Shown here piece by piece: positions 54,101-62,389 of a stretch of DNA of 64,000 bases. The notes under the pieces were generated by a model. That model made no database searches. It had not been told where the DNA came from and saw only the letters and a program-made list of their open reading frames with translations. Source of the DNA: Novosphingobium pentaromativorans US6-1. Its GTDB lineage: Bacteria > Pseudomonadota > Alphaproteobacteria > Sphingomonadales > Sphingomonadaceae. The position numbers and the translations under genes were made by a program. Numbering within the stretch: position 1 is the first letter of the stretch; the number at the start of each line of letters is the position of its first letter. The stretch is from contig NZ_CP009291.1 in NCBI RefSeq assembly GCF_000767465.1, positions 1,877,501 through 1,941,500 on the forward strand. Direction: 5' to 3'.

Positions 54101-54587
54101 GCGCGAACGCCTGCGCGCGGCTTTCGAGGCAGTCGATGCGCATTTCCGCCGCCTCTTCCAGCAGCTTTTCCAGGGCGGGCAGGCGCACCTGGCGCTGGTC
54201 GATTCCGACGATCCGCTCGAAGCCGGACTGGAAATCTTCGCCCAGCCGCCGGGCAAGCGCCTGCAATCGCTGACGCTGCTGTCGGGCGGCGAACAGGCGC
54301 TGACAGCCGTTGCCCTGATCTTCGCCCTGTTCCTCACCAACCCGGCCCCGATCTGCGTGCTGGACGAGGTCGACGCGCCGCTCGACGATGCCAATATCGA
54401 GCGGTTCTGCGACCTGCTCGAGGCGATGACCCGCGAGACCGACACGCGCTACCTGATCGTCACCCACAATGCCGTGACGATGAGCCGGATGCACCGCCTG
54501 TTCGGCGTGACCATGGTCGAAAAGGGCGTCTCGCGCCTCGTCAGCGTGGACCTCGGCGCGGCCGAGGAACTGCTGGCTGCCGAATAG
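51153..54587 (+). CDS. smc: Chromosome segregation protein SMC
   Basis: The 1144-residue condensin ATPase has an N-terminal head with [22 protein letters not shown] (Walker A), long Ala/Glu/Arg-rich coiled coils (about 165-500 and 620-960), a hinge near residues 510-600, and a C-terminal head with the ABC signature [19 protein letters not shown] and Walker B [15 protein letters not shown]. ScpA and ScpB partners are encoded at 29611-31115. Its stop abuts the convergent soxR stop. Confidence 0.96.
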   Translation: [1144 protein letters not shown]

Positions 54588-55040
54588 CTATTTCAGCACG
54601 AAGCGCGGCCCGGGGCCTTCCGCCCCGGCTGCATCCTCGGCATTGTAGAGGCGGCATTTCGTCAGGCTCAGGCAGCCGCAGCCGATGCACTCGTCCAGCT
54701 TGCGCCGGGTAAGTTCGAGCAGCGCGATCTTCGCGTCGATCGCCTCGCGCATGGACAGGCTGATGCGCTCCCAGTCCTCGATCGTCGGCGTGCGCCCCTG
54801 CGGCAGCTGCGCCAGCTCGCGCTCGATCTCCGCGAGGCCCAGCCCCAGTTTCTGCGCGATCAGGATGAAGCTGACGCGGCGAATGTCCGAGCGCAGGAAA
54901 CGCCGCTGGTTGCCCGAAGTGCGCAGCGAGACGAGCAGCCCCTTCTCTTCGTAGAAGCGGATCGCCGACACCGCGACGCCGGTCCGGCGCGAAAGATCGC
55001 CGATCGAGATGAAGCGGTCGGTCACGCCCTTGGCGGCCAT
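54588..55040 (-). CDS. soxR: Redox-sensitive transcriptional activator SoxR
   Basis: A 150-residue MerR-family regulator. The N-terminal winged helix FISIGDLSRRTGVAVSAIRFYEEKGLL is followed by a dimerisation helix and the SoxR-specific 2Fe-2S ligand set CIGCGCLSLTKC (CX2CXCX5C, about 120-131). It is divergent from the VOC gene with a perfect SoxR-type operator between them, so it should autoregulate and control that gene under redox-cycling stress. Confidence 0.95.
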   Translation of the reverse strand: MAAKGVTDRFISIGDLSRRTGVAVSAIRFYEEKGLLVSLRTSGNQRRFLRSDIRRVSFILIAQKLGLGLAEIERELAQLPQGRTPTIEDWERISLSMREAIDAKIALLELTRRKLDECIGCGCLSLTKCRLYNAEDAAGAEGPGPRFVLK

Positions 55041-55065
55041 CTCAATACCTCCAGTTTCCGTTTGA

Positions 55066-55083
55066 CCTCAAGTTAACTTGAGG
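55066..55083. promoter_or_regulatory. SoxR box between soxR and the VOC gene
   Basis: CCTCAAGTTAACTTGAGG is a perfect 18-bp palindrome and matches the SoxR-binding consensus. A TTGACC -35 element (55062-55067) overlaps its left end on the plus strand, as expected for MerR-type promoters with a 19-bp spacer. The likely target is the VOC gene; autoregulation of soxR is possible. Confidence 0.88.
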
Positions 55084-55150
55084 TTGCACCTTGGGCAAGC
55101 CGAGTGATTCGCCGCCGGTGCGGATCGCTGAAATCCAAGGAGAAATGCAC

Positions 55151-55522
55151 ATGCCCAAGGGAAGACTGGAACACGCCAACATCACCGTGAGCGACATCGA
55201 GCGCTCGTCCAGGCTGCTGCAGGACCTGCTCGGCTGGGAAGAACGCTGGCGCGGTCCGGCCCTTAACGGCGGCGAGACGATCCATGTCGGCGAGGAGTTC
55301 GGCTACATCGCCGTCTATACCGACCGCAAGGAACATGACCGCTTCGCCAAGGGGGCGCCGCTCAATCACTTGGGGATCGTCGTCGACGACCTCGACGCTG
55401 CCGAGAAGATCGTGGCCGATGCCGGTCTCGTCCCCTTCAACCATGCCGACTACGAACCGGGCCGCCGGTTCTATTTCCTGGACTGGGACGGCATCGAATT
55501 CGAACTGGTGAGTTATGAATGA
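55151..55522 (+). CDS. VOC/glyoxalase-fold protein, likely SoxR target
   Basis: A 123-residue protein with a single vicinal-oxygen-chelate fold: LEHANITVSDIERSSRLLQDLLGW at the start, PLNHLGIVVDDLDAAEKIVADAG in the middle and FLDWDGIEFELVSYE at the end, giving His and Glu metal ligands. AAGGAG at 55137-55142 fits the ATG at 55151. It may detoxify or sequester redox-active small molecules; the reaction is not known. Confidence 0.88.
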   Translation: MPKGRLEHANITVSDIERSSRLLQDLLGWEERWRGPALNGGETIHVGEEFGYIAVYTDRKEHDRFAKGAPLNHLGIVVDDLDAAEKIVADAGLVPFNHADYEPGRRFYFLDWDGIEFELVSYE

Positions 55523-55530
55523 GCCGCTGA

Positions 55531-56175
55531 TCACAAGAGCCGGGGCGTGGTATTGCCACCGCCCCGAGCCGGCTGCCCGCCGCCGCTCCACAATTCGTCC
55601 GTCCGGTCCACCGTCAGGGGAAGGTCGGGCGTGCGACACAGGCGAAACGCCTCCTCCGTTGTGCCGCTGATCCATTGCTCCCACGCATCGCGGGGCAGGA
55701 GGACCGGCATGCGATCGTGCACATCGACCATCTGCGGGCAGGAATCGACCATCACCATGGTATAGGCCTGCCCCCATTCGCCGGTCGGCCGCCAGAGCCC
55801 GGCGACGGCGAAAGTCTCTTCCCCTTCCACGCCATACCAGGTGCGGGTCATCCGTCCCTTGCTGCCCTCGGCCTCGGCCCAGGCGGTGACGGGCACGAGG
55901 CAGCGGCGCTTCTCGAAGCTGTCGCGCCAGAACGCGGTGGAGAGCTTGTCGTCGCGGGCATTGGTGACGGGCTTGGGCTTGAGCGGCTGCCCCTGCTTGC
56001 CCTTGAGCACGAGCGGAAAGCCCCATGTCATCGCCTGTGCCCTGCCCTCGGCAACGACGAGGCCGGGATAGCCGGGATAGACTTCCTCGGCGAAATTGGC
56101 GCCGCGTTCGGGCAGGACTTCGAAGAGCCTGGCGACTTCTTCTACACCCTTGGTCATCCGGTAGAGGTTGCACAT
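55531..56175 (-). CDS. SOS response-associated peptidase (YedK/HMCES-like)
   Basis: A 214-residue protein starting MCNLY with the catalytic Cys2 that crosslinks to abasic DNA. PVTNARDDKL, CLVPVTAWAEAEG and VHDRMPVLL give the conserved Asn, Glu and His of the active site. It shields abasic sites in single-stranded DNA. The CLVP...E segment is altered compared with the usual GFYEW but retains a Glu. Confidence 0.9.
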   Translation of the reverse strand: MCNLYRMTKGVEEVARLFEVLPERGANFAEEVYPGYPGLVVAEGRAQAMTWGFPLVLKGKQGQPLKPKPVTNARDDKLSTAFWRDSFEKRRCLVPVTAWAEAEGSKGRMTRTWYGVEGEETFAVAGLWRPTGEWGQAYTMVMVDSCPQMVDVHDRMPVLLPRDAWEQWISGTTEEAFRLCRTPDLPLTVDRTDELWSGGGQPARGGGNTTPRLL

Positions 56176-56186
56176 GGCAACCCGTC

Positions 56187-57137
56187 CTAGATCACGCCGG
56201 CGTTGCCCACCACCCAGCAGGCCAGTGCCATGACGAGGCCGGCATCGCGGTTGGAGCGGAAGCGGGCAAGCGCATTGTCGCCGTCATCGGTATCGAGGGT
56301 CACGACCTGGAAGCCGAGATGCGCAGCCACCGGGGCCAATGCGACGAGCGCAACCCAGTCGCCGCGCAGGGTCCAGAAGGCCAGCGCCCAGAATGCCACC
56401 GCAAGCGCATAGAACGCGGCGACACCGGCGCGCACGTGACGGCCCAGGCGCAGCGCTGCGGAGCGGATACCGACAAGGACGTCGTCCTCGCGGTCCTGCA
56501 GGGCGTAGATCGTGTCATAGCCGATGCACCAGAAGATGCAGCCGCCGTAAAGCGCGACGAGGACGTCGATATGGTCGCTGCGGATCTCCATCCAGCCGAC
56601 CAGCGAACCCCAGGTGAAAACGAGGCCGAGCCAGACCTGTGGCCACCAGGTGATGCGCTTCATGAAGGGATAGGCGGCAACCAGGGCCAGGCTGCTCAGG
56701 GCCATGACCTGCGCCTGCCAGCGCAGCTGGAACAGCACCACCAGACCTGCCGCGCAGAGCGTGAAGAGCCAGATCGTCGCGGCCTGCCGGCTGACCCGAC
56801 CGCTCGCGACCGGGCGGCTGGCCGTGCGCGCAACCCTGCGGTCCAGATCGGCATCGACGATGTCGTTCCACACGCAGCCCGCGCCGCGCATCGCCATCGA
56901 GCCGACGAGCATCCACAGCACGAGACCCCAGCGCGATTCGCCGCCCGCCAGCATCACGCCCCAGGCGCAGGGCCAGAACAGCAGCCACCAGCCGATGGGC
57001 CGGTCGAAACGCGCCAGCATGGCATAGTCGCGCAAGGACGGCGGCAGCATCGACACGAGGCTGCGGCTTTGCGTATCGGGCACAAATGCGGGTTCGGTCA
57101 CGCGAAGGTACGTAGTCGATTGTAGCCCGTCTGTCAT
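56187..57137 (-). CDS. ubiA: 4-hydroxybenzoate octaprenyltransferase (UbiA)
   Basis: A 316-residue polytopic membrane prenyltransferase of ubiquinone synthesis. The two Asp-rich motifs are NDIVDADLDRRVARTASRP and YALQDREDD. About eight hydrophobic segments. The ATG at 57137 (MTDGLQSTTY) is chosen; the frame extends upstream into the divergent rsmE leader. 11 bp after the YedK-like gene start region. Confidence 0.93.
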   Translation of the reverse strand: MTDGLQSTTYLRVTEPAFVPDTQSRSLVSMLPPSLRDYAMLARFDRPIGWWLLFWPCAWGVMLAGGESRWGLVLWMLVGSMAMRGAGCVWNDIVDADLDRRVARTASRPVASGRVSRQAATIWLFTLCAAGLVVLFQLRWQAQVMALSSLALVAAYPFMKRITWWPQVWLGLVFTWGSLVGWMEIRSDHIDVLVALYGGCIFWCIGYDTIYALQDREDDVLVGIRSAALRLGRHVRAGVAAFYALAVAFWALAFWTLRGDWVALVALAPVAAHLGFQVVTLDTDDGDNALARFRSNRDAGLVMALACWVVGNAGVI

Positions 57138-57246
57138 GACCGATCGCAAGCCGGCACACATGTCGGCATGCCTGGCCAGGGCACGGAGCAGTGGTTTACG
57201 CTCCTGCGCACGATTGCGAAGTAAGCCCAGCACAGTAAGAGAAAGC

Positions 57247-58005
57247 ATGGTTGCAACCCCTGCCTGGCCGCCGCGCTCCGCGCCGCGCCTGTTCGTCCCC
57301 GGTCCGATCGCGCTGGCCGCGCATGTCGCGATCGAGGGCGCGCAGGCGCATTACCTGTCCAAGGTCATGCGCGTCTCGGCAGGAGACGCGGTAATCCTGT
57401 GCGATGACGAGACGGGCGAATGGGCCTGCGCCGTCGTTTCGGCGGGCAAGCGTGACGTTGTCCTCGAGGCGCGCGAAAGGCTGCGCCCGCGCGAGCAGGT
57501 GCCCGACTTCACGCTGTGCGCCGCACTACTCAAGAAGCCAAACTTCGACCTCGTGCTGGAAAAGGCGACCGAACTGGGCGTGCGGCGCATCCAGCCGGTG
57601 GTGACGCGCCGCTGCGTGGCGGACAAGCTCAACCCCGAGCGGGCGCGCACCATGGTGACCGAGGCGGCCGAGCAATGCGCCCGCACCGCGCTGCCCGAAC
57701 TGGCCGAACCGCTCAAGCTCGAGGCGCTGCTGCGCGACTGGCCCGAAGATCGCGCGCTGTTCTTCGCCGACGAGCTGGGCGGTGAACCCGCCGCCGCGCA
57801 ATTCGACGCGTACCGGGGCCCAGCCGCCCTGCTGGTCGGGCCCGAAGGCGGCTTCGACGAAGGGGAACGCGCGCTCATCCGCGCCCTGCCGCAGGCGCGC
57901 CCGATCACACTGGGCCCGCGCATCCTGCGCGGCGAGACCGCCAGCATCGCCGCCACCGCGCTCTGGATGGCCGTGGCAGGCGATTGGTTGCCTGCCGGAA
58001 ATTGA
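57247..58005 (+). CDS. rsmE: 16S rRNA (uracil-1498-N3)-methyltransferase RsmE
   Basis: A 252-residue SPOUT methyltransferase modifying 16S rRNA U1498. Signature: LLVGPEGGFDEGERAL and ITLGPRILRGETASIAATALW near the C-terminus (the knot); N-terminal PUA-like domain with HYLSKVMRVSAGDAVILCDD. ATG at 57247. gshA follows 58 bp later. Confidence 0.94.
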   Translation: MVATPAWPPRSAPRLFVPGPIALAAHVAIEGAQAHYLSKVMRVSAGDAVILCDDETGEWACAVVSAGKRDVVLEARERLRPREQVPDFTLCAALLKKPNFDLVLEKATELGVRRIQPVVTRRCVADKLNPERARTMVTEAAEQCARTALPELAEPLKLEALLRDWPEDRALFFADELGGEPAAAQFDAYRGPAALLVGPEGGFDEGERALIRALPQARPITLGPRILRGETASIAATALWMAVAGDWLPAGN

Positions 58006-58063
58006 CTATCACCGCAGCAAATAGTGCTGGCGTCCGTGCCTTGCCGCCACTACTTCCCGGCGC

Positions 58064-59452
58064 ATGAGCACCCGCGAGATATCGGATCGCGCCGATCCGC
58101 TGATCGAGAGCCTGGACCAACTCGCCGAGCCGATGGCTGCGGGCGAAAAGCCGCGCGCCGCGTGGCGGATCGGGACCGAGCACGAGAAGTTCGTCTACGA
58201 CAAGACCGACCTTCACGCGCCGTCTTATGACGAACCCGGCGGCATCCGTGACCTGCTCATGGCGCTGACCGAATTCGGCTGGGAGCCGATCGTCGAAGGC
58301 GGCAACGTCATTGCCATGAAGGGCAGCGACGGCACTGTCAGCCTTGAGCCGGCGGGGCAGCTCGAACTGTCCGGCGCGCCGCTGGAAAGCCTGCATGAAA
58401 CCTGTGCCGAAACCGGTCGGCACCTGGCGCAGGTCAAGACCATCGGCGACCGCATCGGCAAGGGTTTCCTCGGGCTCGGCATGTGGCCGGACAAGACCCG
58501 CGAAGAACTGCCGATCATGCCCAAGGGCCGCTACGACATCATGCTGCGGCACATGCCGCGCGTGGGCTCGATGGGGCTCGACATGATGCTGCGCACCTGC
58601 ACCATCCAGGTCAATCTCGACTATTCCAGCGAAGCGGACATGGTGCAGAAGTTCCGCACCTCGCTGGCGTTGCAGCCGCTGGCGACCGCGCTCTTCGCCA
58701 ATTCACCTTTCACCGAAGGCAAGCCCAACGGCTATCTTTCCTACCGCAGCCACATCTGGTCGGACACCGACCCGGCGCGCACGGGCATGCTGCCCTTCGT
58801 GTTCGAGCAGGGCTTCGGCTACCAGCGCTACGTCGACTACATGCTCGACGTGCCGATGTATTTCGTGTTCCGCGACGGCAAGTACATCGACGCCGCGGGC
58901 CAGTCGTTCCGCGACTTCCTCAAGGGCGAGCTGCCCGCGCTTCCCGGCGAACTGCCGCGCATGAGCGACTGGCAGGATCACCTGTCCACCGCCTTCCCCG
59001 AAGTGCGCCTGAAGTCCTTCCTGGAGATGCGCGGCGCCGACGGCGGACCGTGGAACCGCATCTGCGCCCTGCCCGCCCTGTGGGTCGGCCTGCTCTACGA
59101 CCAGACCGCGCTCGATGCGGCCTGGGACCTGGTGAAGGACTGGGACATGGAAGGGCGCGAAGTGCTGCGCAGCTCCGTCCCCAGGCTCGGCCTCGACGCT
59201 CCGCTTCCTCAATCGGCGAAAGGGAGTGGCGGCACCTTGCGCGACATTGCCGGCGAAGTGCTCGACATCGCCCGGTCCGGCCTTGCCGCGCGCGGCAAGC
59301 TCAATGCCGGGGGCGACAACGAGACCGGTTACCTTGAACCGCTTGCCGAGATCGTGTCTTCGGGCAAGGTTCCGGCCCAGCGCCTGCTCGAACGCTTCCA
59401 CGGCGAATGGGGCGGCAACCTGTGCGAGGTCTACAAGCAGAAGAGCTTCTGA
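58064..59452 (+). CDS. gshA: Glutamate--cysteine ligase (GshA, plant/alphaproteobacterial type)
   Basis: The 462-residue enzyme makes gamma-glutamylcysteine, the first step of glutathione synthesis. It has the type-2 pattern WRIGTEHEKFVYD, GTVSLEPAGQLELSGAPLESLHETC, and RTCTIQVNLDYSSEADMVQKFRTSLALQPLATALFANSPF. The fold differs from the E. coli type. No gshB nearby. A REP-like sequence follows. Confidence 0.94.
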   Translation: MSTREISDRADPLIESLDQLAEPMAAGEKPRAAWRIGTEHEKFVYDKTDLHAPSYDEPGGIRDLLMALTEFGWEPIVEGGNVIAMKGSDGTVSLEPAGQLELSGAPLESLHETCAETGRHLAQVKTIGDRIGKGFLGLGMWPDKTREELPIMPKGRYDIMLRHMPRVGSMGLDMMLRTCTIQVNLDYSSEADMVQKFRTSLALQPLATALFANSPFTEGKPNGYLSYRSHIWSDTDPARTGMLPFVFEQGFGYQRYVDYMLDVPMYFVFRDGKYIDAAGQSFRDFLKGELPALPGELPRMSDWQDHLSTAFPEVRLKSFLEMRGADGGPWNRICALPALWVGLLYDQTALDAAWDLVKDWDMEGREVLRSSVPRLGLDAPLPQSAKGSGGTLRDIAGEVLDIARSGLAARGKLNAGGDNETGYLEPLAEIVSSGKVPAQRLLERFHGEWGGNLCEVYKQKSF

Positions 59453-59494
59453 ACGGAAGCTCGCCTCGTTTCTCTCCTCGGATAATTCCCGTAG

Positions 59495-59535
59495 TCATCT
59501 CCGCGCGGGCGGGGGTCCCGGATCAAGCCGGAATG
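59495..59535. repeat. REP-like palindrome downstream of gshA
   Basis: AGTCATCTCCGCGCGGGCGG and GGTCCCGGATCAAGCCGGAAT resemble the extragenic palindrome near 40336. May mark transcript ends of the two convergent genes. Confidence 0.45.
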
Positions 59536-59569
59536 ACAAAAGCCGGCGAGCCGAACCTGGTCCGCCCGC

Positions 59570-60922
59570 TTACTCCGCTGCCTGCAGCACCGGCCGACGC
59601 GGGAGCAGCTTGCCGAGAAGCCAGCCAAGGCTGCGCGTGATCGGCGCGTTCCGGGCCATCCAGGCGTGGTATTCGCGGTACTTGGCATCCTCGGCCAGCA
59701 AGTGCGCTTCCTCGGTCCTGGCGCGCCAGAAGTAGATCGTGCTGACCACGCCGAGCAACACGGTGTTGCGCACCACATCGCTCATCGCGTGACTGGTGAC
59801 GAGAAACGGCAGGGTCGAGCACCACCAGAACAGGTTCTTCGACAGGTAGGCAGGATGGCGCGTGAAGCGGTAAGGCCCGCCCGTCAGAACCCCGCGATAG
59901 GTCAGGTTGGAAAAGCGCAGGCCGAAGGCAAAAGTCGCCCAGGCATAGATTGCGGTGAGGCTCACCAGCAGCGCGGCCCAGCACCACAGCAGCAGATCGT
60001 GGCCCTGCAGCCAGTAGGCCCAGCCGCCGGTATTGACCTCATAGCCCAGCACGTCGGCCCGGCCCATCGTGCCCCACACGAAGGGCGGATAGCAGATCAG
60101 CGCGGCGACCCAGCCGGCCAGCAGCGGGTTGCCGCTGCGGATATGCGCATCGAGCGGGCGGAAGGTGAACAGATAGCCGACCGTGCCGATCTGCACGTCG
60201 ACAAGGAACAGCCCTTCGATCAGCATGGTGCCGAGCGCCACCGGATCGTGGGCTATGGCGCCGAAATCAGCCTCGACGATGCGGGCGAAGCCGCCGGGCA
60301 GGATCGAGATCATGAAGGCCCCGAAGAAGGCCTTGATCGCCCACGCGCGGCCATGCTTCCTGACTTCCTCAGCCGACCATGCCTCGCGCCCGATCAGCAT
60401 GGCGCCGAAGTGCCAGGAATGGTCGCGCGGTTCGATCATGTAGCGGTCGAGCCAGAGCACATAGGGAACCGATAGCGCGAAAAGCGGCACCGCCGCCGTG
60501 CCGATCACTTCCATCGCAAAAAGGTACTGCCCGTCCCAGTACCAGCGGCCGATGCAGTAGAACGTGCCGATCGCCGCCCAGGTCGCCCAAAGCCCGGCCA
60601 GCTTGGTAATCGAGACGTCGAGCGATAGCGCCAGCGGGCGGGGCCTGCGCCAGTCCATCCCGGTGCTGGGGCGCAGATGGACCTTGTCGACCAGCACCGA
60701 CCACAAGGTCATCGTCAGGCCAGTGACGAACAGCGTCAGGACTGCCGCGTAAGGCCCGCTGAGCGGTTCGCGGGGGCCGCCCAGGTTGAAGGCATCGGCG
60801 ATGCCCGCCCAGTTGCGGCAGACCAGCAGCCAGGCGATCAGCGCGGCCAATCCGGCGAGGCCGACACCTGCCGAAACATCGCTGACCGGCCGGCGGGCGG
60901 TGAACGTGGGGGCATTGCTCAT
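59570..60922 (-). CDS. Membrane methyltransferase, ICMT/PEMT-like
   Basis: A 450-residue protein with about ten hydrophobic segments. The C-terminal 110 residues carry the ICMT/PEMT pattern: GPYRFTRHPAYLSKNLFWW, and a later Glu pair in FWRARTEEAHLLAEDAKYREYHAWMAR. The N-terminal 300 residues are membrane-embedded and not recognised. This may methylate isoprenoid or phospholipid substrates. A longer variant than typical 200-residue ICMT proteins. Confidence 0.8.
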   Translation of the reverse strand: MSNAPTFTARRPVSDVSAGVGLAGLAALIAWLLVCRNWAGIADAFNLGGPREPLSGPYAAVLTLFVTGLTMTLWSVLVDKVHLRPSTGMDWRRPRPLALSLDVSITKLAGLWATWAAIGTFYCIGRWYWDGQYLFAMEVIGTAAVPLFALSVPYVLWLDRYMIEPRDHSWHFGAMLIGREAWSAEEVRKHGRAWAIKAFFGAFMISILPGGFARIVEADFGAIAHDPVALGTMLIEGLFLVDVQIGTVGYLFTFRPLDAHIRSGNPLLAGWVAALICYPPFVWGTMGRADVLGYEVNTGGWAYWLQGHDLLLWCWAALLVSLTAIYAWATFAFGLRFSNLTYRGVLTGGPYRFTRHPAYLSKNLFWWCSTLPFLVTSHAMSDVVRNTVLLGVVSTIYFWRARTEEAHLLAEDAKYREYHAWMARNAPITRSLGWLLGKLLPRRPVLQAAE

Positions 60923-61004
60923 GCCCGCTTGCCTAAAGGCAAATGGTTAAGGCGTCCGAAACGGCATTCGCAGCGAATGCCGGTCGGGGCGCCCGCGTGC
61001 CGCA

Positions 61005-62366
61005 TCAGCGATAGGCGGTGATACGGCCGGAATCGTCGAGGATGTAGAGCGTCTGGTTGGCCACGACCGGAGCCAGCGAGACCGCGTCGCCCAGCTTGGT
61101 GAAGGGCGTCCACTCTCCGCTGGCGGGATCGACCGAGCCGACTTCACCTTCGGAATTGGCGACCCACAGCTTGTTGCCGGCCAGAACCGGGCCGACCCAG
61201 AAGATCGGTCCCTTCTTCTTCTTCGCCTTGCGGTAGCGCTTCAGGTCGGTGAGCCACTTCACCTTGCCGGTATTGCGCTGGATGGCGAGGATTTCCGCGT
61301 GATCGTCCAGCGTGAAGATCCAGTCGCCGGCCACGGCCGGGGTCGAGATACCCGCCAGGTTGAGTTCCCAGATGCGCTGGCCGGTCACCAGTTCGTAGGC
61401 GGCCATGCGTCCGCCCTCACCCAGCGCGTAGACGCTGCCGCGATCGATGATCGGATCGGCATCGACGTCGGTCAGGCTGCCCACTTCGGTCGAGATCGAG
61501 GTGCGTGCAAGCGCGTCCGACCAGAGCTGGCGGCCGTTCTCGTAGCGATAGGCGACCAGTTCGCCCGAGGAGTAACCAGCGATGACGGTACCCTGGCCTG
61601 CAGCAGGAGCAGCGACGCCGAAGACGCCGGCCTGCGAGAGCGAGCCGGATTCGTTCCACGCCAGTTCGCCATCGGCCGCATTGAGCGCGATGATCTGGTT
61701 GTCCTGGGTCATCACGTAGACCGAGTTGAAGCCGACGGTGGGCGAACCGCGCAGCGGGCCTGCGGGCTTCTTGGTCCACAGCTGCTCGCCGGTAGCCGCG
61801 GTGAGTGCGGCCACTTCGCCAAGGCCCGTGGTGATGTAGACCTTGCCGCTGTCATAGCTGACGCCGCCGCCGAAGATCGCCTTGGAGCCGTCGCCCGAGA
61901 CGGCGAAGCTCTTGGTCCAGACTTGCGCGCCGCTCTGCGCGTCGAAGGCGTGGACGACGCCCCTGGTGTCCATCACATAGAGGCGTCCGTCGCCGATCAC
62001 CGGCGAGGCCGCGAGACGCTGGCGCTGGGAAGACCCTTCGACATTGGCGGTCCACACGCGCGAAGGCGTCGCCGAAAGCGAAAGGTGGCCGTAAGCCTTG
62101 CTCGCTGTGCCGCCGGCCTGCGCCCATTCGGCATTCACCGTTTCGGGCGGCAGGATCACCGAGACCGCGCCAAGCGTCGGGTCGACCTTTGCGCCGCTCT
62201 CGATCCGCGAGAGGATCGGCACGCGTTCGCCGACGGTCGGGGTCTTCGGGCCTTCCTTGCTTCCGAACAACTTGCAGCCCGAAAGGCCCATGACCAGGGC
62301 CAGGGCCATCATCGGCACGACCTTGCGGGCGTTGGACCGTCGGATATTCGGGGCAGTTGCCTTCAT
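61005..62366 (-). CDS. bamB: Outer membrane assembly lipoprotein BamB
   Basis: A 453-residue lipoprotein with lipobox GLSGCKLFG (about residue 31) and PQQ/WD-like beta-propeller repeats (for example GRLYVMDTRGVVHAFDAQSGAQVWTKSF, EVAALTAATGEQLWTK). BamB is the BamA partner in outer-membrane protein folding. The ATG at 62366 follows GAGGA at ribosome-site distance; an ATG at 62393 would overlap the upstream gene stop. It follows a YfgM-like gene, a pairing seen in many Proteobacteria. Confidence 0.93.
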   Translation of the reverse strand: MKATAPNIRRSNARKVVPMMALALVMGLSGCKLFGSKEGPKTPTVGERVPILSRIESGAKVDPTLGAVSVILPPETVNAEWAQAGGTASKAYGHLSLSATPSRVWTANVEGSSQRQRLAASPVIGDGRLYVMDTRGVVHAFDAQSGAQVWTKSFAVSGDGSKAIFGGGVSYDSGKVYITTGLGEVAALTAATGEQLWTKKPAGPLRGSPTVGFNSVYVMTQDNQIIALNAADGELAWNESGSLSQAGVFGVAAPAAGQGTVIAGYSSGELVAYRYENGRQLWSDALARTSISTEVGSLTDVDADPIIDRGSVYALGEGGRMAAYELVTGQRIWELNLAGISTPAVAGDWIFTLDDHAEILAIQRNTGKVKWLTDLKRYRKAKKKKGPIFWVGPVLAGNKLWVANSEGEVGSVDPASGEWTPFTKLGDAVSLAPVVANQTLYILDDSGRITAYR

Positions 62367-62389
62367 GCGCAGATCCTCAAGAAAATGGG

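Noticed and set aside
50337..54494. Very long minus-strand frame (about 1385 codons)
   Set aside because: It is the antisense shadow of smc and the preceding DsbA gene, has no recognisable domain and reads as Arg/Gly/Leu-rich low complexity. smc is clear on the plus strand.
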